Of a stretch of 64,000 nt of DNA, positions 20,801 to 28,223 are shown one piece after another. The position numbers and the translations under genes are program-made. The stretch spans positions 310,001 through 374,000 of the forward strand of contig JAHBUP010000001.1 in NCBI GenBank assembly GCA_019638015.1. The letters are read 5' to 3'. Below the pieces are notes generated by a model, which saw nothing but the letters and a program-made list of their open reading frames with translations, was not told the DNA's origin and searched no databases. How positions within the stretch are numbered: the first letter of the stretch is position 1; every line of letters begins with the position of its first letter. Source of the DNA: Melioribacteraceae bacterium. Its GTDB lineage: Bacteria; Bacteroidota; Ignavibacteria; Ignavibacteriales; Melioribacteraceae.

Positions 20801-22831
20801 ATCTCTTCCCAGAACTTCTTCGGTACTATAGCCAGATAGAAGCTCAAAGCCTTTATTAACTTCAATTATTACATTATCGTTTAATCGGTTAATAATAATG
20901 CCATCCGAACTGTTATGAAAAGCTTTTGAGAATTTTTCTTCGGAATATTTAAGATAATTCTCCATTGCTTTTCGTTCACTGATATTATTAAAAGTAATCA
21001 AGATTCCTGTGATTTCTCCACTTGATTTTGCAATGGGAGAAAATGTTGTAGATAACCAAAATTGTTTAGCTGTTTCCTTTATATCAAAAAAAGTATCGGG
21101 TAAAGTGGAGGTATGGTTCTTGAGCGCTTCATTTAAAGCTCTTAATATCACAGATTTATCGGTAATTGCTTCAAAATATTCGGGGAATGGTTTTCCCAAA
21201 ACTTCACTAAATGGAATACCGGTTAAGGCTTCCATGAAAGGATTCCACACTTGAATTTCGAAATTAGTATTTAAGTAAGCCATTCCGAATTTTGCATTAG
21301 AGATAATTTCCTGGCTAAATTTATTTGATTCAAACAACTGTGCCGCGGCTTTTTTCTTCTCGCTTATATCTCTTGTGATTGATAAAACCATTTTCTGATT
21401 ATCGAGCGTAACAACTTTTGCAGATAATTCAACACTTTTCTTTGAACCATCCTTTCTCCGATGAACAATTTCTGTATCAAGGAAACCGGTTGAATGCAGT
21501 TTTTGCATGTTCTCTGGAATATTAGCCTGTGTTTCCTCATCATCAATATCACTAATATTCATCGTCATTAATTCTTCTTTTGTATAACCAAGTAAGTTGG
21601 CAGCTGCGTCATTTACGTATTTGATCGAGCCAGCCATATCTAAGAGAAAAACCGAATCAACTACTGAATTAAGTAGATCCGCTTGCAACTTGATTTTTTT
21701 TGCATCCTCTTTCTTTTCAGTAATATCATCATGAAAGGATATTTTATATTTTTCATTATTTAACTCGATAAGTGTTGATGACATTGAAATAATTCGGAAA
21801 CTTCCATCTTTTCTTCGATGGCGAGCTTCAAACTCAGTTATGAAGCCGCTGGTTTCTAATTTTTTAATGTGTTGAACACGGTCGTTGTAATCAAACCAAA
21901 TGTTTAATTCCTTAGAAGTTTTCCCAATTACTTCGGCTTTAGTCCAGCCGGTTAATTTTTCGTATGCTTCGTTAACATCAACATAAACTCCATCCGAAAG
22001 TCTGGTTATACTTATAGAATTTAATGCTGCATTGAAAGCTTTAGAAAATTTTTCTTCCGATTCTCTCAAATATTTTTGGGCATGATGCTTCTCGGATATA
22101 TCTACGGCAATCCCAATCAAACCAGAGATTGAGCCATCCTCTTTTTTTACAGGACTATATTTTGTTAGAAAAACCTTATCCCCCACAACTTCTGTGGTTT
22201 CAACCAGCATACCATTTAAAGCATCCCTTACACCCTGTTTTATTTTAGGATTATCATTATAAACATCATATGCTGAGAGTCCTACCACTTGCCCCGGTTT
22301 TAATCCTAATGATTCTAAAGCCTGTCCTTCAGACATTGTAAAAACGCCATCGCTATTTATAGCAAAAAGTATTACAGGCGAATTTGTTATTGTGGTGTGA
22401 AGAAGGTCCTCATGTTCGCAGGAAACACTTTTGTAATTAATATATTCGGTAATATCATGAACAACGCCGTAGTAAGATTTAATATTAAGTTTGGCATCAA
22501 TAAGTAGTGATTTACCCGTTTGTTCTAGCCAAATTGCCGAGCCATCTCTTTTAACCAGTTTAAATTGAATTTTATGAGAATGGTCAATTTCTAAATTTTT
22601 GATGCTGGCTTCAAAATTAATTCTATCATCTTCTGGAATAAGTGCTGTCAAATCAGAAAGGGTTTTAATTTGATTATCACCATATCCAGTAATAGATTCA
22701 AATTTCCCTTCAATCCATTCTAACTCATAATTGCTATTGGCATCACTAACACAATAAAAAGTATAGTAAGAAATTAGTTCGGAAAAAATCTCCACCATTT
22801 TCGAGTTTTTTGATGATCTATGTCGACTCAA
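17873..22831 (-). CDS. Giant hybrid histidine kinase: ten PAS domains, HisKA, HATPase and receiver
   Basis: A 1652-residue soluble sensor with no membrane helix or signal peptide. Ten PAS/PAC units of about 120 residues run from 15 to 1255, each ending in a DITE/DISE/DVTD-type PAC motif. The dimerisation/phosphoacceptor domain has SHEFRTPLNGILGF with His near 1282, the ATP-binding domain runs about 1385-1500 (GLGLGLSLSKRIV), and a C-terminal receiver at about 1529-1647 has its acceptor Asp in LLIDINLG near 1578. No HPt domain follows, so phosphotransfer must go to a separate HPt or stay internal. It is followed on the same strand by a second PAS kinase and a response regulator upstream, suggesting one signalling unit. 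Stimulus unknown. Confidence 0.92.
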   Translation of the reverse strand: MSRHRSSKNSKMVEIFSELISYYTFYCVSDANSNYELEWIEGKFESITGYGDNQIKTLSDLTALIPEDDRINFEASIKNLEIDHSHKIQFKLVKRDGSAIWLEQTGKSLLIDAKLNIKSYYGVVHDITEYINYKSVSCEHEDLLHTTITNSPVILFAINSDGVFTMSEGQALESLGLKPGQVVGLSAYDVYNDNPKIKQGVRDALNGMLVETTEVVGDKVFLTKYSPVKKEDGSISGLIGIAVDISEKHHAQKYLRESEEKFSKAFNAALNSISITRLSDGVYVDVNEAYEKLTGWTKAEVIGKTSKELNIWFDYNDRVQHIKKLETSGFITEFEARHRRKDGSFRIISMSSTLIELNNEKYKISFHDDITEKKEDAKKIKLQADLLNSVVDSVFLLDMAGSIKYVNDAAANLLGYTKEELMTMNISDIDDEETQANIPENMQKLHSTGFLDTEIVHRRKDGSKKSVELSAKVVTLDNQKMVLSITRDISEKKKAAAQLFESNKFSQEIISNAKFGMAYLNTNFEIQVWNPFMEALTGIPFSEVLGKPFPEYFEAITDKSVILRALNEALKNHTSTLPDTFFDIKETAKQFWLSTTFSPIAKSSGEITGILITFNNISERKAMENYLKYSEEKFSKAFHNSSDGIIINRLNDNVIIEVNKGFELLSGYSTEEVLGRDLLSFNVWKYLEDWDRFIEQLKNTGDYPNCERVLVNKNGDIIYSLFAAKVFSINNEQYVITTIKDVTEKFYAEQEIHKHKQYLETIFDSVNEAIFILDATNGKILDSNNKASEITGYTHDEFLKLSFDNISINEYPYDRKSALRKFFSVVNGGKDMFEWLAKRKDGSVFWVEVNIKSAILEDQKRLILSARDISERKETESIIQKSEEQNRILASSLLNSPLAMIYWNVRNENISIININPTAEKLLGYTKEDILDSNFIDMFIDKNTVDLNSTVMDLLKNNFIQKNITKEVTTKAGSKKLVVWFNTLIYDQFTETYSVLSLGDDITQIQESEKMIQESEERYKNLFDFSPEPIFVYKNDTIIFANTATALLLGHNYPDELVGSSIYDYVHPDSIEITKIRQKQMDMGEVKLPTIEQKYVRIDGKIIFVEVSSIPFVFKDIKAVQVVLRDVTDRKNSESELRKLSSAVQQSPAAIVITDTKGIITYTNPKFSEITGYSFDEAIGKNVNFLNAGTQNVEYHNLWDRISSGKEWRGEFLNRKKSGEIYWEFASISPIKNQRGVTTGYLAIKEDITDRKKTEEALIESKLEAEEANKLKSSLLANVSHEFRTPLNGILGFAQLLAEEIPDHELAEMAQKIARSGKRLMNTLNSVLMITELENNEYLISKNDTDLNIFCKQLSTQYQRLAAEKNLNFIVQLPDKTVIAVLDESLLSKAINHIVENAFKYTFQGEVKITLEYKPASEGRTKALIHICDTGIGIKKEDQQIIFREFKQLSEGFRRDYEGLGLGLSLSKRIVNLIGGNLDVVSEVDKGSCFTITLNNDIYTINSEEDNEINTHPIMNDDQDETSKALAKTPSVLLIEDNQFNIEVVQKFLHKYAIVDFARDGYTGIEMAKENFYDILLIDINLGKGIDGLQVLTEIKKLDKFSNTPMVAITGYASNVNRREFLAQGFTHYLAKPFERRDLLKLLKEILDRPEN

Positions 22832-22901
22832 AATATTCCTCTATTTGTATCATTATTAATAACTATTTCTATGTAATCTACTTACCAGTTAAAAGTATAA
22901 T

Positions 22902-25163
22902 TTATAACGGTAACGAAAAATAAAATGTACTTCCTTTACCCAGCATTGATTCTACCCAAATGCATCCACTATGTTTTTCGATAAAATCTTTGCAAAGAAT
23001 TAAACCTAGTCCAGAGCCCGACTCAGAATTAGTGCCACGAGTTGAAAAATGAGTTTCATTCTTGAAAAGCTTGGCAATGTTTTGCTCAGAAATACCAATT
23101 CCATCATCTTTTACCGAAACTATCAACCTATTCTCTTTGATGACATAACCAACTTCAATAATGCCGCCGGTTTGTGTAAACTTAATACTGTTCGAAATTA
23201 AATTTCTTAGAACAGTTGCAATCATATTTCTATCATAAATTAAACGGAGAGGCTTTTCAACTAATAGATTAATTTTAATTCCTTTCTTCTCTAACAAATG
23301 AGTTACAGAGTTAATTGCCTCGAGAATATCATCTTTGATTGAATTTTCCAACGGGTCAAAATCAATTCCCCCCTGCTGTAACTTGCTCCATGTTAAAAGA
23401 TCTTCCAGCAATCGATGTTCGGCGCGTAATCCATCAAGAAGTTTATTAGTAAAAGTGATTCTTTCTTCATGTGTTAATTCATCATCTTCCAAAAGTATGT
23501 TCGTAATTCCAATCAAACCTTGAAACGGACTTCTCAAATCATGGGCAATAATAGAAAAGAACCTATCTTTCATCGCAACTAATTTTTTCAGATCTTGTTC
23601 CGATTTAGCGAGTATTTCCCGGTCCAATTTTCTTTCGGTGATATCCAGCAAATAGCCAAGATAATGTGTGATATTATTTTCTTTATCTCTAATAACAAGA
23701 GTATAATCGCTGAACCATCTATACTCCCCTGAATTGTGTTTTAATCTATATTCCTGCCTAAAAGTAGGTAACTTACTCAAGCTATAGTCCCGAATTTCAT
23801 CAGCAACCTTGTAAAAATCATCAGGATGTATTAATTCATGAAAATTAACTTTACCTTCAATTAATTCTTGGGGAGTGTATCCAAGTGCCGATTGAATTGA
23901 AGAAGAAACATATTCCACCGGCCAGTATTCTGCGGCACGCCACTTGAAAACAATAACAGGCCCATTTGTAAACAATTCCCGTTCTGTCTTCAAAGCTTCT
24001 TCCGCCATTTTTCGTTTTGTAATATCCTCAATTGTTCCTTCGTAGTATTTAATGTAGCCGGCATCATCTTTAACTACAACTGCATTCTCTTGAGTATAAA
24101 TAATAGAGCCATCTTTTTTATAAAATGCAGTTTCAACAGAAGAAACACTACCACTGTTTTCAAGTAATTTTTGGTAATCTGACCGAGAGAGTACTTGTGA
24201 AACCATCATGTTATTTAAGTTCTGGGTTTGCAGATCTTCAAGTGAATTATAACCCAGCATACTTATTAGATGTGGATTCGCAATTAAAATGTGCCCATCA
24301 GTAGTGGTTCTAAAAATACCTATAGGCGCATTTTCGTAAAGATTTCTATAACGTTTTTCGCTTTCGCTAATTCTTTGTTCGGCAATCTTTTTTTCTGTTA
24401 TATCGCGTATAACGGAAATGAAACCGATTGAGTTTTCCTTTTCATCTTTTACAATTGAAGCGCTCATTTCCAAATATTTCTTATTGTTATTTTTAGTGAG
24501 GAATGTATACCCCTTGTTGATAATAATTTCCTTTTTCAATAATTCCTTAAAATCCTCCCCGGCTTTACTCATGTGGTGCGACTCGAACAAATCGAAATAA
24601 GTTATTCCGATCAAATCTTTTTTATCAATATCTTCTTCGAACATTTTCACTGATGCATCATTTGCATAAAAAATGATTCCATTTATATCACCAACCACAA
24701 CGCTTTCGTGCAAAAAGTCAACTGCTGTCTCGAGTCTTTTAAGTGTTAACTCCGTGTTTTTTATTTCAGTTACATCAAAGGCGGTTACCACAAAGCCGGC
24801 AAATTTGGAGTCGTAATCAAACCTCGGAGAAGCATTACACAATATCCATCTATAGTTATTCTTTGAACTTCTAATCCTAAATTCAATTGAATAATTATTT
24901 TTTTTCTTTTCGAACTGCTTAATTTTTTTTATAACATCTGAAGCATCATCGGGATTTAGTCCATCTTGCCATCCATTCCCTAATTCTTGCGCCAAGGAAC
25001 GATTAGTAAAATTTAACCACGCATTATTAAAGAAAATAGCGCCCTTATTGGGTGTAGTTATCCATAGAAAGGTTGTGGTTGCGTTAATTAGTTCGTCACA
25101 ACTGAATTTCTCCAGAACTGATTTATTCTTTTCCTCGATATGTGGTTGGTTCATTTTTTTCAT
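22902..25163 (-). CDS. PAS-domain histidine kinase
   Basis: A 753-residue cytoplasmic kinase. Four PAS/PAC units lie at about 25-145, 150-270, 275-395 and 405-520, each followed by a DVTE/DITE/DITK-like PAC end. A HisKA domain has IIAHDLRSPFQGLIG with His near 541, then an HATPase domain with NLISNSIKFTQTGG and GSGLGLILCKDFI. The frame extends to a TTG at 25211 inside the upstream gene, but the ATG at 25163 follows that gene's stop closely and is the likelier start. With the response regulator just upstream on the same strand it forms a probable two-gene unit. No receiver or membrane segment is present. Confidence 0.9.
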   Translation of the reverse strand: MKKMNQPHIEEKNKSVLEKFSCDELINATTTFLWITTPNKGAIFFNNAWLNFTNRSLAQELGNGWQDGLNPDDASDVIKKIKQFEKKKNNYSIEFRIRSSKNNYRWILCNASPRFDYDSKFAGFVVTAFDVTEIKNTELTLKRLETAVDFLHESVVVGDINGIIFYANDASVKMFEEDIDKKDLIGITYFDLFESHHMSKAGEDFKELLKKEIIINKGYTFLTKNNNKKYLEMSASIVKDEKENSIGFISVIRDITEKKIAEQRISESEKRYRNLYENAPIGIFRTTTDGHILIANPHLISMLGYNSLEDLQTQNLNNMMVSQVLSRSDYQKLLENSGSVSSVETAFYKKDGSIIYTQENAVVVKDDAGYIKYYEGTIEDITKRKMAEEALKTERELFTNGPVIVFKWRAAEYWPVEYVSSSIQSALGYTPQELIEGKVNFHELIHPDDFYKVADEIRDYSLSKLPTFRQEYRLKHNSGEYRWFSDYTLVIRDKENNITHYLGYLLDITERKLDREILAKSEQDLKKLVAMKDRFFSIIAHDLRSPFQGLIGITNILLEDDELTHEERITFTNKLLDGLRAEHRLLEDLLTWSKLQQGGIDFDPLENSIKDDILEAINSVTHLLEKKGIKINLLVEKPLRLIYDRNMIATVLRNLISNSIKFTQTGGIIEVGYVIKENRLIVSVKDDGIGISEQNIAKLFKNETHFSTRGTNSESGSGLGLILCKDFIEKHSGCIWVESMLGKGSTFYFSLPL

Positions 25164-25179
25164 CAATACTAATCTTTCA

Positions 25180-26448
25180 TTACTTTTTCTTGTATGATAA
25201 AGCGAAAGCAAAACGATAATTATCTTTTACGGAAAATTCATATCGTTTATTTTCAGAGTGCGAATTATATCCCTTAGCATCATCGATCAATAATTTAGAC
25301 TCCCACGAAATATTGTATTTATTTTCAACAAGTAAGAGTTTAATCTTTTCAAAAAGGGATGAGGCTGTCTCACGGAATATCTCATTAGCCACGGCACTTT
25401 CTCTTTTTTGAAGGTTACTCACGATATTTGAAAAGTTAACAATTGTGTTTTCTGCCGCGAGAAGAGTAAAATCAATAATCAGATCCTCCTCGTTTACTGT
25501 TAACGACATTTTCGCACAATAACGGTTTTCATCTTCATTTTGATTTGTATCATCGAGAAAATTAGGCACTTCTTTAGCCATGTCGCTAAAAACAAATGTG
25601 ATCGATTTTCGAATATTGGAATCTTGCTCATTAAAAAATTCGTTTACTTTATCAAGCGGATCGACCATCGAGAGTACAACTTTATCAAACTCTCTCAAAA
25701 AAGAATCCTGGTCTTTAGTGAGTTTAAGAATTCCATCATATACAAATAATTTGTTGGAAACAGAATCAGAATCGTTAATCATTACAAAAATAGAAACTGG
25801 AGCATCTTTTGCATATTCTGGAATTTTTTGTGTAATTATCTTTTTATCGAGCAAATTCAAATGATCACTGAAGATTATTATTTGCGGTTTTTTTGATAGA
25901 AAATAATTTAAAGCCTCGGTTCCAGTTGCACACTCATTTACTTTTAATCTTTCTTTAAGCCATGTGGAAACCATTAATCGCTGCCGTAAATTATTATCCA
26001 CCAGTAAAATTTCAGGCTCTGAATTAACTTTAGTAATAAAAGTTCTCTTTCCAAAAGAGGTTAATTTTTTCTCATCTTTAAGTTTATTGATATAGTTTAG
26101 AATTCGCTGAAATGATTGTTCAACATCAATCGGTTTTAGGATATAATCAGAAATTCCAAGTGATAATAAAGTGGCAATCACATTTTTATCATTTAGAGCA
26201 GTAATCATCATAACAGGTAGTTTTTGTGTTACTGGATTTGTCCTTATCCGGCTGAGCGTAGTTATTCCATCCATTACCGGCATTGTAATATCCATAAAAA
26301 CTAAATCGGGATGATGTTCATTAATAGCATTTAATCCCAATTCGCCATTCGAGGCTTCAAATATGGAACAGGGAAACCTTCTTTTTAATAAAGTCCGCAA
26401 TACCATTCTAACATTTTCGTCATCATCAATCACTAAAAATTTTAGCAT
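25180..26448 (-). CDS. Response regulator: receiver, degenerate receiver, CheX-like domain
   Basis: The 422-residue protein begins with a complete receiver (1-120): acid pocket DDD at 8-10, acceptor D53 in FMDITMPVMDG, Lys in ILKPID. A second receiver-like unit (145-262) starts EILLVDNN but has S194-D195 where the acceptor should be and lacks the KP motif, so it is probably not phosphorylated. Residues 270-422 are not a DNA-binding or enzyme domain I recognise directly. The strand-helix pattern and the segment EIFRETASSLFEKIK match the CheX/CheC layout, with E360-x-x-S363 in place of the catalytic E-x-x-N. That last assignment is inference. It is followed by the PAS kinase gene, 16 bases to its ATG. 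Confidence 0.75.
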   Translation of the reverse strand: MLKFLVIDDDENVRMVLRTLLKRRFPCSIFEASNGELGLNAINEHHPDLVFMDITMPVMDGITTLSRIRTNPVTQKLPVMMITALNDKNVIATLLSLGISDYILKPIDVEQSFQRILNYINKLKDEKKLTSFGKRTFITKVNSEPEILLVDNNLRQRLMVSTWLKERLKVNECATGTEALNYFLSKKPQIIIFSDHLNLLDKKIITQKIPEYAKDAPVSIFVMINDSDSVSNKLFVYDGILKLTKDQDSFLREFDKVVLSMVDPLDKVNEFFNEQDSNIRKSITFVFSDMAKEVPNFLDDTNQNEDENRYCAKMSLTVNEEDLIIDFTLLAAENTIVNFSNIVSNLQKRESAVANEIFRETASSLFEKIKLLLVENKYNISWESKLLIDDAKGYNSHSENKRYEFSVKDNYRFAFALSYKKK

Positions 26449-26834
26449 TTACTTTCCTACCATGATTTATAGTTATACTTACGGGTAACATGATTAATGT
26501 ACCCTATTATTGTTTATTTATTCTCTATTTAGCTTCAGAAATTCCTCGCACAATCAAAATCTAATTTCAACCAAATCTAGCAATCTGGATTATGAGGAGA
26601 TAATACGGCAATAAAAGTGCCAAAAATGAAAAATATAAATATTTATGAGTAAGTAAATAAACCAAAAAAAGCTTTAATAATTGAAAAAAAAAGACAATTA
26701 ATAAGAATAATAAACTTGGCGCGGTTCGTTTTTTATAAATAGGGGAAAAGAGAATAATAATAGACTGCTGGCTAATATTAACCAGTTATTAAATAATAAA
26801 AGAATGAGGTCGAGAAAAAAAATAATTATTAAAG

Positions 26835-26851
26835 TGGTATCAAATTTGTCC
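26835..26851 (+). promoter_or_regulatory. Sigma54-like element, downstream target unclear
   Basis: TGGTAT, five bases, then TTGTCC: GG-N10-GT spacing as in the other elements of this window. It shares AAAGTGG and TTTGTC with the cheW copy at 27182. No convincing gene starts between it and cheW. Confidence 0.4.
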
Positions 26852-26866
26852 AGTTTAATTCGATAA
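26840..26866 (+). promoter_or_regulatory. Sigma28/FliA-like promoter without an obvious gene
   Basis: TCAA, 15 bases, then TTCGATAA. The -10 and following bases (TTCGATAATGGATTATAA) are identical to those of the promoter at 27768-27785. It overlaps the sigma54-like element. A transcript would begin near 26873 and could run into cheW or be a non-coding RNA. Confidence 0.45.
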
Positions 26867-27127
26867 TGGATTATAAAAATATGATACTAGTAACTATAAA
26901 TACCGAAGGGCCGAGCTGCCAGATAGATTTACGCCACAGATTGACAAGCGTTTGTCTCATTAAAAAACTAAAAAACGAAAAGTCTGTTTTTAATAGAAAT
27001 TTCACCATTTTCGTTTATTTGCTGCATGGGTGGGCGTTATTAATTAAGCGACTTGGGATTTCCAAAATCCGCCAAATATTGATGTTATAGTTTTTCATCT
27101 TGGAAAAAATATTTCACAATTACCTAT

Positions 27128-27154
27128 TAACTTTTTTGCAATTACTCCCGATAA
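27128..27154 (+). promoter_or_regulatory. Sigma28/FliA-like promoter upstream of cheW
   Basis: TAAC, 15 bases, then CCCGATAA, about 80 bases before the cheW start. It closely resembles the element at 31138, including the run of T after the -35 box. Known FliA consensus is TAAA-N15-GCCGATAA. Confidence 0.5.
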
Positions 27155-27181
27155 TAAGTCCAAAAATAAATTTTAATAAAG

Positions 27182-27198
27182 TGGCATGTGCTTTGTCA
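27182..27198 (+). promoter_or_regulatory. Sigma54-like promoter of cheW
   Basis: TGGCAT, five bases, TTGTCA, with GG-N10-GT spacing, 36 bases before the cheW ATG. It resembles the sigma54 consensus TGGCAC-N5-TTGC except for T after the -12 G. Confidence 0.55.
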
Positions 27199-27233
27199 TA
27201 CATGCATAAATAAGAATCACAAAAGGAGTGCAA

Positions 27234-27719
27234 ATGGCTAACATTCAAGAAAACAAGACCGAAACCACAGAATTATTGCAACTGGTAAGCTTTAAAATTG
27301 CGAACGAAGAATTTGCGGTTGATATTCTGAATGTTCAAGAAATCAATAAAATGACCCAAATTACAAAAGTGCCTAACGCACCCGATTTTGTTGAAGGGGT
27401 AATTAATTTAAGAGGCAGAGTAATACCTATTATAGATCTGAGAACAAGATTGCGCCTAGAGAAAAAAGAATATGATAAAGATACCAGAATTGTGGTTGTT
27501 GAAATCTCTAATAAAACAATAGGATTTATTGTTGATGCGGTTCGAGAAGTGTTAAGAATTCCAAAAAACATAACCGAAGCTCCACCAGAATTGGTTTCGG
27601 GAATCGATTCAGAATTTATTAAAGCGGTTGGTAAACTTGAGGATAGACTTTTAATATTAATTGATCTCAATAAAATTATTACACTGGAAGAATCGGCTCA
27701 GCTAAGTGCTGTACACTAA
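27234..27719 (+). CDS. cheW: Chemotaxis coupling protein CheW
   Basis: Adaptor that links chemoreceptors to CheA. The 161-residue protein is a single CheW domain: LVSFKIANEEFAVDILNVQEI near 18-38, then VPNAPDFVEGVINLRGRVIPIIDLR (about 46-70), the most conserved CheW segment, and a DRLLILIDLNKII end. The GTG at 27228 lies inside the Shine-Dalgarno AAAGGAG, so the ATG at 27234 is the start. Two promoter-like elements lie upstream. It precedes the TonB_C/receptor unit, and CheA (39037) is in a separate operon, so the array partners are split between at least two transcripts. Confidence 0.95.
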   Translation: MANIQENKTETTELLQLVSFKIANEEFAVDILNVQEINKMTQITKVPNAPDFVEGVINLRGRVIPIIDLRTRLRLEKKEYDKDTRIVVVEISNKTIGFIVDAVREVLRIPKNITEAPPELVSGIDSEFIKAVGKLEDRLLILIDLNKIITLEESAQLSAVH

Positions 27720-27748
27720 TTATCCGGCGCTAACTTTTTTTTTTGATA

Positions 27749-27775
27749 TAAAGTAATTAAAACAAAATTCGATAA
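27749..27775 (+). promoter_or_regulatory. Sigma28/FliA-like promoter of the TonB_C-receptor unit
   Basis: TAAA, exactly 15 bases, TTCGATAA; the expected start point near 27782 lies just before the AAGGA Shine-Dalgarno of the next gene. Best match in the window to the FliA consensus. Confidence 0.65.
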
Positions 27776-27804
27776 TGGATTATAATTATAACAAGGACTG
27801 TTAT

Positions 27805-28209
27805 ATGAAAACTAAAATATTAAATAGGACGATAATACTTTCGCTGTGTGCATTTATTATATCAGCAGAAAACATTGTGACCGGAAAAAATTTGCTGCCT
27901 GGTGAAGAAGATTATGTTGTATTCGCCGAAAAAATGCCCGCTCCGGTTGGGGGTGTTGAAGCAATTATGAAAAAAATTAAATACCCCCCAATGGCTCAAA
28001 AAGCCGGCATCGAAGGAAAAGTCTATATCCTGATTTATATAAATGAAAGTGGCGGAGTGGATGATACAAAGGTAGTAAAAGGAATTGGAGGAGGATGCGA
28101 TGAGGAAGCCGCCGATGTTATAAAGGGGCATAAATTTAGCCCAGCGGAGCATAATGGCGCTGCGGTTAAATCAAAACTTTCACTCGCGATTCAGTTCAAA
28201 TTAAAATAA
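27805..28209 (+). CDS. Small secreted TonB C-terminal-domain protein (paralogue 1)
   Basis: 134 residues: an N-terminal signal peptide or anchor (about 1-22, ending SAEN), the short motif [19 protein letters not shown], then one TonB_C domain (about 50-134, [21 protein letters not shown] and [15 protein letters not shown]). It lacks the Pro-rich spanning linker of a real TonB, so it probably cannot transduce energy from ExbBD. The frame opens at 27775 but the ATG at 27805, with AAGGA at 27793, is preferred. It is followed 14 bases later by the chemoreceptor gene and preceded by a FliA-like promoter. Function unknown; two close paralogues lie at 30645 and 31201. Confidence 0.85.
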   Translation: MKTKILNRTIILSLCAFIISAENIVTGKNLLPGEEDYVVFAEKMPAPVGGVEAIMKKIKYPPMAQKAGIEGKVYILIYINESGGVDDTKVVKGIGGGCDEEAADVIKGHKFSPAEHNGAAVKSKLSLAIQFKLK

Positions 28210-28223
28210 TTGTGGAGATTAAA

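Larger units (their letters stand above)
26449..27233 (+). other. 785-base intergenic region between divergent signalling genes and cheW
   Basis: Very AT-rich. It separates the minus-strand two-receiver gene from plus-strand cheW. It holds a sigma54-like and a sigma28-like element near 26835-26866 and the same two types near 27128-27198. Between 26867 and 27110 there is a less AT-poor patch (about 26905-26970) with a small GACAA/TTGTC hairpin near 26962, and a 74-codon open frame starting at 26866 that I do not believe is a gene. I see no other supported feature. Confidence 0.6.

Noticed and set aside
26962..27000. Possible preQ1-like element (hairpin followed by an AAAAAACTAA run)
   Set aside because: The hairpin loop lacks the conserved bases needed for the pseudoknot, and no queuosine gene follows.
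26866..27090. Open frame of 74 codons downstream of a FliA-like -10 box
   Set aside because: The ATG lies inside the promoter's own -10 box, there is no Shine-Dalgarno, and the product has no domain-like pattern; treated as intergenic.
27720..27748. T10 run after cheW as a possible terminator
   Set aside because: No convincing stem of more than four pairs precedes the T run.
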